A stretch of 64,000 bases of DNA from Delphinapterus leucas (lineage: Eukaryota > Chordata > Mammalia > Artiodactyla > Monodontidae). The number at the start of each line of letters is the position of its first letter. Position 1 is the first letter of the stretch. The notes below the pieces were generated by a model, which was given only the letters and a program-made list of their open reading frames with translations, ran no database searches and had not been told where the DNA came from. Shown in pieces: positions 58,378-64,000 of this stretch. The stretch is taken from positions 4,135,059 to 4,199,058 of the forward strand of contig NW_022098090.1 of assembly GCF_002288925.2 (NCBI RefSeq), in the 5' to 3' direction. Made by a program: the position numbers and the translations under genes.

Positions 58378-59510
58378 AAGCAGTTCTAAGAGGAAAGTTT
58401 ATAGCAATAAAAGATTACCACAGGAAACAATAAAACAAAAATCCCAAAAAAGCAACCTAAGCTTACACTTAAATGAAGTAGAAAAAGAACAAACAAAAGC
58501 CAGTATTGATAGAAGAAATGAGAGATGAGAGAAGAAATAAGTGAAATGAAGACTAAAAAATAAACTAAATAAAAATAAGAAAGAACAATGAAACTAAGAC
58601 CTTTATTTATGAAAAGATAAAGAAGATTGATAAACCATTAGTCAAACGATCAATAAGAAAAGAGAGACCAAGTATAATCAGAAATGAAACAGGAGAAGTC
58701 AAAACTGACATTATAGAAATAGAAAGGATCATAAGAGATTACTACAAATAATTATGCAAAAATTAAATAGAAAACCTAGAAGATATGGAGAAATTCCTAG
58801 AAGTGTACAATCTCACAAGATAGGACCAGGAAGAAATGGAAAATATCCACAGACCAAGTATCAGTAATGAAATTGAAACAGTAATTAAGAAAACTTCCAA
58901 CAAACAAAACCCTAGGAGCAGACAGCTTCACAGGTAAATACTACCAAACATTTAGAGAAGAGTTAATGCCTGTCCTTCTCAAAACGTTCCAAATACTTGC
59001 AGAGGAATGAACACTTCCAAACTCATTCTATGTAGCCAGCATTCCCTTGATAACAAAACAAAACAAAAATATAAAAAAAAAACAGAAAGAAAATTACTGA
59101 CCAGTATTACTGAGGAACATAGGTGCAAAATCCTCAACAAAATACTAGCAATCCAAATTCAACAACACATTAAAAGGTACATCACCATGATCAAGTGGGA
59201 TTTATCCCAGAGATGCAAGTATGGCTCAAACCACAAATCAGTCAATCTGATACACCACAGTAATAAAGTAAAGAAAAAAAAATTATGAGCATCTCAAAAG
59301 ATGCAGAAAACTGTTGAGAAAATTTAATATCCATTTATGATTTATGATAAGAGCTCTCAATATAATATGTACAGAGGGAACATATTTCAACACAATAAAG
59401 GCCATATATGACAAATCAACAGCTAACATCATACCCTATGTTGAAAAGCTGAAAGAATTTCCTATAAGTTCAGGATGCCCATTCTCACCACTTTTATTTA
59501 ACATAGTATT
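58378..59510 (+). mobile_element. Old L1 ORF2 fragment (after endonuclease to RT)
   Basis: It starts GCAGTTCTAAGAGGAAAGTT and ends in motif B to C sequence (TTTAACATAGTATTGG), where a new L1 5' end begins. Stops are frequent. It is the likely target of the next element, so its right half may lie beyond the window. Confidence 0.82.
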
Positions 59511-59520
59511 GGGAGAGACA

Positions 59521-59534
59521 GGGAAGGTGGCGGA
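59521..59534 (+). promoter_or_regulatory. YY1-like motif at the L1 5' end, one base altered
   Basis: GGAAGGTGGCGG stands where sister copies have CAAGATGGTGG. GGTGG replaces GATGG, so the YY1 core ATGG is changed in this copy. Confidence 0.4.
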
Positions 59535-61448
59535 AGAGTAAGACGTGGAGATCACCTTCCTCCCCACAGATACACCAGAAATACATCTACACATGGAGAA
59601 ACTCCTACAGAACACCCACTGAATGCTGGCAGAAGACCTCAGACCTCCCAAAAGACAAGAAACTCCCCAGGTACCTGGGTAGGTCAAAAGAAAAAAGAAA
59701 AGACAAAAGAATAGGGACAGGACCTACACCAGTGGGAGGGAGCTGTGAAGGAGGAAAGGTTTCCACACACTAGGAAGCCCCTTCACAGGTGGAGACTGTG
59801 GGTGTCACAGGGGGGAAGCTTCGGAGCTGTGGAGGAGATCACATCAACAGGGGTGCGCAGGGCAAAGTGGAGAGATTCCCGCACAGAGGATCAGTGCCAA
59901 CCAGCACTCACCAGCCCGAGAGGCTTGCCTGCTCACCCGCCGGGGCGGGCGGGGGCTGGGAGCTGAGGCTTGGGCTTTGGTCAGATGCTGGGAGAGGACC
60001 GGCGACTTGAACACAGCCTGAAGGGGTTGTGCACCACGGCTAGCCGGGAGGGAGTCTGGGGAAAACTCTGGACCTGCCGAAGAGGCAAGAGACATATCTT
60101 CCCTCTTGGTTTCCTGGTGCACGAGGAGAGGGGATTAAGAGCGCTGCCTAAAGGAGCTCCACAGACGGGTGCGAGCTGCAGCTAACAGCGCAGACCCGAG
60201 AGACGGGCATGAGACGCTAAGGCTGCTGTTGCCGCCACCAAGAAGCCTCTTTGTGAGCACAGGTCACTAACCACACCACCCTTCCGGGGAGCCTGTACAG
60301 CCCGCCACTGCCAGCATCATGGGATCCAGGAACAACTTCCCCGGGAGAACGAACGGTGCGCCTGAGGCTGGTGCAACGTCCCGCTGGCCTCTGCCACTGC
60401 AGGGTTGCCCCGCACTCCATGTCCCTCCCTCCCCCTGGCCTGACTGAGCCAGAGACCCTGAATCAGGTGCTCCTTTAACCCCGTCCTGTCTGAGCTAAGA
60501 AAAGATGCCCTCCGGCGACCTACATGCAGAGGCGGGGCCAAATCCAAAGCTGAGCCCCAGGAGCTGTGCAAACAAAGAAGAGAAAGGGAAATTTCTCCCA
60601 GCAGCATCAGGAGCAGCGGACTAAATCTTCACAAACAACTTGATGTACCCTGCATCAGTGGAATACCTGAATAGACAACAAATCATCCCAAATTGAGGAG
60701 GTGGACTTTGAGAGCAAAATTCATTATTTTTTCCTCTTTTCTTCTTTTTGTGAGTGTGTATGTTTCTGTGTGAGATTTTGTCTGTATAGCTTTGCTTTCA
60801 CCATTTGTCCTAGGGTTCTGTTTGTCTGTTTTCTTTAATTTTTAAAAAATAATTATTTTTTATTTTAATAACTTTATTTTATCTTTATTTCATTTTATTT
60901 CATCCTCTTTCTTTCTTTTTTCTGTCTATTTTTTCTCCCTTTTATTCTGAGCCAAGTGAATGAAAGGCTCTTGGTGCTGCAACCAGGAGTCAGTGTTGTG
61001 CCTCTGACGTGGGAGAGACAGCTTCAGGACACTGTTCCACAAAAGACCTCCAGCTCCACAGAATATCAAACGGCGAAACTCTCCCAGAGATCTCCATCTC
61101 AACATCAAAACCCAGCTTCACTCAAAGACCAGCAAGATAGAGTGCTGGACACCCTATGCCAGACAACTAGCAAGACAGGAACACAACACCACCCATTAGC
61201 AGAGAGGCTGCCTAAAATCATAATAAGGCCACAGACACCTCAAAACACACCACCAGACGTGGAACTGCCCACCAGAAAGACAAGATACAGGCTCATCCAC
61301 CAGAAGACAGGAACTAGTCCCTTCCACCAGGAAGCCTACACAACCCACTGAACCAACATTAGCCACTGGGGACAGACATCAAAAACAGCGGGAACTATGA
61401 ACCTGCAGCCTGCAAAAAGGAGACACCAAACACAGTAAGGTAAGCAAA
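59535..61448 (+). promoter_or_regulatory. L1 5' UTR with internal promoter region
   Basis: About 1.9 kb between the 5' end and the ORF1 start, with CpG-containing blocks in 59930-60230 and 60320-60560. L1 5' UTRs carry an internal RNA polymerase II promoter; that role is inferred. The small frames on both strands here are not genes. Confidence 0.7.
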
Positions 61449-62335
61449 ATGAGAAGACAGAAAAACACACAGCAGCTGAAGGAGCCAGGTAAAAGCCTAC
61501 AAGACCTAACAAAGGGAGAGGAAATAGGCAGTCGACCTGAGAAAGAATTCAGAATAATGATAGTAAAGATGATCCAAAATCTTGGAAATAGAATGGAGAA
61601 AATGCAAGAGACATTTAAGAAGCACCTAGAAGAAATAAAGAGGAAACAAGCAACCATGAACAACACAATAAATGAAATTAAAAATACTCTAGAAGGGATC
61701 AAGAGCAGAATAACTGAGGCAGAAGAACGGATAAGTGCCCTGGGAGATAAAATAGTGGAAAAAACTACTGCAGAACAGAATAAAGAAAAAAGAATGAAAA
61801 GAACTGAGGACAGGCTCAGAGACCTCTGGGACAACATTAAACACACCAACATAAGAATTACAGGGGTCCCAGTAGAATAAGAGAAAAAAAAGGGACTGAG
61901 AAAATATTTGAGGGGATTAGAGTTGAAAACTTCCCTAATATGGGAAAGGAAATAGTTAATCAATTACATTAAACACAGAGAGGCCCATACAGGATAAATC
62001 CAAGGAGAAACACGCCAAGACACATATTAATCAAACTGTCAAAAATTAAATACAAAGAAAACATATTAAAAGCAGCAAGGGAAAAACAACAAATAACACA
62101 CAAGGGAATCTCCATAAGGATAACAGCTGATCTTTCAGCAGAAAATCTGCAAGCCAGAAAGGAGTAGCAGACATATTTAAAGAGAAGAAGGAGAAAAAGC
62201 TACAACCAAGATTACTCTACCAAGCAAGGATCTCATTGATTTGAAGGAGAAATTAAAACATTTACAGACAAGCAAAAGCTGAGAGAGGTTAGCACCACCA
62301 AACCAGCTTTACAACAAATGCTAAAGGAACTTCTC
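61449..62335 (+). pseudogene. L1 ORF1, interrupted
   Basis: The start ATGAGAAGACAG at 61449 is followed by 143 open codons: a basic N terminus, a long coiled coil (SRITEAEERISALGDKIVEK with Leu-Gly in place of Leu-Glu) and the RRM start (NIRITGVPVE). The stop TAA at 61878-61880 falls where sister copies have acidic codons. After it the RRM and C-terminal domain continue in DNA to about 62335 (CTGATCTTTCAGCAGAAAAT), with length changes in A runs and a lost stretch near 62240. The family length is about 340 residues. Not functional. Confidence 0.9.
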
Positions 62336-62396
62336 TAGGCAAGAAACACAAGAAAAGGAAAAGACCTACAATAACAAAACCAAAACAAATAAGAAA

Positions 62397-64000
62397 ATGG
62401 GAACAGGAACATACATATTGATAATTGCCTTAAATGTAAATGGACTAAATGCTCCCACTATAAGACACAGACTGGCTGAATGGATACAGAAACATGACCC
62501 ATATATATGCTATCTACAAGAGACCCACTTCGAACCTAGGGACACATACAGAGTGAAAGTGAGGGGATAGAAAAAGATATTCCATGCAAATGGAAACCAA
62601 AAGTAAGCTCTAGTAGCAATTCTCGTATCAGACAAAATTGACTTTAAAATAAAGACTATTAGAGGAGACAAAGAAGGACACTACATAATGATCAAGGGAT
62701 CGATCCAAGAAGAAGATATAACAATTGTAAATACTTATGCACCGAACATAGGAGCACCTCAATACATAAGGCAAAAAATAACAGCCATAAAAGGGGAAAT
62801 CGACAGTAACACATTCATAGTAGGGGACTTTAACACCCCACTTTCACCCATGGACAGGTCATCCAAAATGAAAATAAATAAGGAAACACAAACTTTAAAT
62901 GATACATTAAACAAGATGGATTTAATTGATATTTATAGGACATTCCATCCAAAAACAATAGAATACACATTTTTCTCAAGTGCTCATGGAACATTCTCCA
63001 AGACAGATCATATCTTCAGTCACAAATCAAGCCTTGGTAAATTTAAGAAAATTGAAATTGTATCAAGTATCTTTTCCGACCACAACACTATAAGACTAGA
63101 TATCAATTACAGGAAAAGATCTGTAAAAAATATAAACACATGGAGGCTAAGCAATACACTACTTCATAACGAAGTGATCACTGAAGAAATCAAAGACAAA
63201 ATCAAAAAATACCTAGAATCAAATGACAATGGAGACACAACAACCCAAAACCTATGGGATGCAGCAAAAGCAGTTCTAGGAGGGAAGTTTATAGCAATAC
63301 AATCCTACCTTAAGAAACAGGAAACATCTCGAATAAACAACCTAACCTTGCACCTCAAGCAATTAGAGAAAGAAGAGTAAAAAAACCCCAAAGTTAGCAG
63401 AAGGAAAGAAATCATAAAGATCAGATCAGAAATAAATGAAAAAGAAATGAAGGAAACGCTAGCAAAGATCAATAAAACTAAAAGCTGGTTCTTTGAGAAG
63501 ATAAACAAAATAGATAAACCATTAGCCAGACTCATCAAGAAAAAAAGGGAGAAGACTCAAATCAATAGAATTAGAAATGAAAAAGGAGAAGTAACAACTG
63601 ACACTGCAGAAATATAAAAGATCATGAGAGATTACTACAAGCAACTCTATGCCAATAAAATGGACAATCTGGAAGAAATGGACAAATTCTTAGAAATGCA
63701 CAACCTGCCAAGGCTGAATCAGGAAGAAATAGAAAATATGAACAGACCAATCACAAGCACTGAAATTGAAACTGTGATTAAAAATCTTCCAACAAACAAA
63801 AGCCCAGGACCAGATGGCTTCACAGGCGAATTCTATCAAACATTTAGAGAAGAGCTAACACCTATCCTTCTCGAACTCTTCCAAATAGAGCAGAGGGAGG
63901 AACACTCCCAAACTCATTCTACAAGGCCACCATCACCTAGATACCAAAAACAGACAAGGATGTCACAAAGACAGAAAACTACAGGCCAATATCACTGATG
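62397..64000 (+). pseudogene. L1 ORF2, one frame with point stops, incomplete at the edge
   Basis: The start ATGGGAACAGGAACATAC is at 62397. The endonuclease domain keeps NVNGLNAP, QETHF, GDFNTPLSP and SDHNTIR, which are its metal-binding and catalytic motifs. Four stops lie in the same frame: TAG 62568, TAA 62604, TAA 63378 and TAA 63615. Other copies in this window have Trp, Lys, Gln and Gln at these codons. 62688-63380 is open for 230 codons and 63624-63885 continues toward the RT ([19 protein letters not shown]). A short deletion near 63885 (CCAAATAGAGCAG) finally shifts the frame. RT and C-terminal domains lie beyond the window. Confidence 0.93.

Larger units (their letters stand above)
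59511..64000 (+). mobile_element. L1, best preserved copy, 5' two-thirds, cut by the window edge
   Basis: The 5' start GGGAAGGTGGCGGAAGAGTA (near 59521) is followed by a 5' UTR to 61448 with GC-rich blocks (GCCGGGGCGGGCGGGGGC at 59939) and an A/T-rich tract (60838-60905). ORF1 lies from 61449 and ORF2 from 62397 to the edge. ORF2 stays in one frame to about 63885 with only point stops. The 3' end and TSDs are outside. As shown it is inactive. Confidence 0.93.

Noticed and set aside
59740..60610. GC-rich frames on both strands, possible CpG-island gene
   Set aside because: The segment is the L1 5' UTR; the same layout recurs at 33950-34840 and inverted at 1600-2450.

Overview
This window looks like non-coding nuclear DNA from a cetacean (whale or dolphin). 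The basis is family recognition by eye. (1) There are four tRNA-derived SINEs of the cetartiodactyl CHR type, with recognisable A-box and B-box sequence. (2) There is an L1 lineage whose 5' UTR begins with a GATGGTGG/GGTGGCGG core followed by GAAGAGTAAGACGTGG. (3) I saw no BovB LINE or Bov-A/ART2 SINE, which a ruminant window of this size would usually carry. Old mammalian repeats (MIR, L2, MLT1-type LTRs, L1M) form the background. I recognised no host gene, exon, structural RNA or CRISPR array. Every long open frame is a decayed L1 ORF or lies inside another repeat.

Layout. 1-2.6 kb: 5' half of an L1 on the minus strand. 4.96-8.06 kb: a probable solitary LTR split by a 5'-truncated plus-strand L1 (5094-7620) with clear target-site duplications (TSDs). 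8.1-8.4 kb: MIR and L2. 8.4-15.5 kb: an old, nearly full-length plus-strand L1 carrying a nested L1 3' end and a nested SINE. 15.5-17.7 kb: an older L1M with another nested L1 3' end, then a SINE. 17.8-22.9 kb: mostly unassigned sequence with L1 and MIR fragments. 22.9-33.7 kb: an L1M interrupted by a plus-strand L1 and by a composite minus-strand L1 that contains a 100-N assembly gap. 33.7-40.8 kb: a full-length but dead plus-strand L1. 40.8-47.6 kb: MLT1-type LTR, MIR, (CA)n, L2 and a SINE. 47.65-49.47 kb: two L1 3' ends inside one TSD pair. 49.5-56 kb: MIR, a rearranged L1M, an MLT1-type LTR, a minus-strand L1M, a SINE and L2/MIR pieces. 56.1-58.4 kb: truncated L1. 58.4-59.5 kb: old L1 ORF2 fragment. 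59.5-64 kb: 5' two-thirds of the best-preserved L1, which runs off the window.

The elements do not form a pathway. Their relations are historical. Reading host repeats across the insertions and matching TSDs gives a relative order of events. The most useful observations are the false-duplication signature at the assembly gap, the mosaic minus-strand L1, the double-ended L1 insertion at 47.65 kb, and an L1 whose ORF2 is disabled almost only by point stop codons. I see no evidence of a previously undescribed functional system. All family names should be confirmed with a repeat library.
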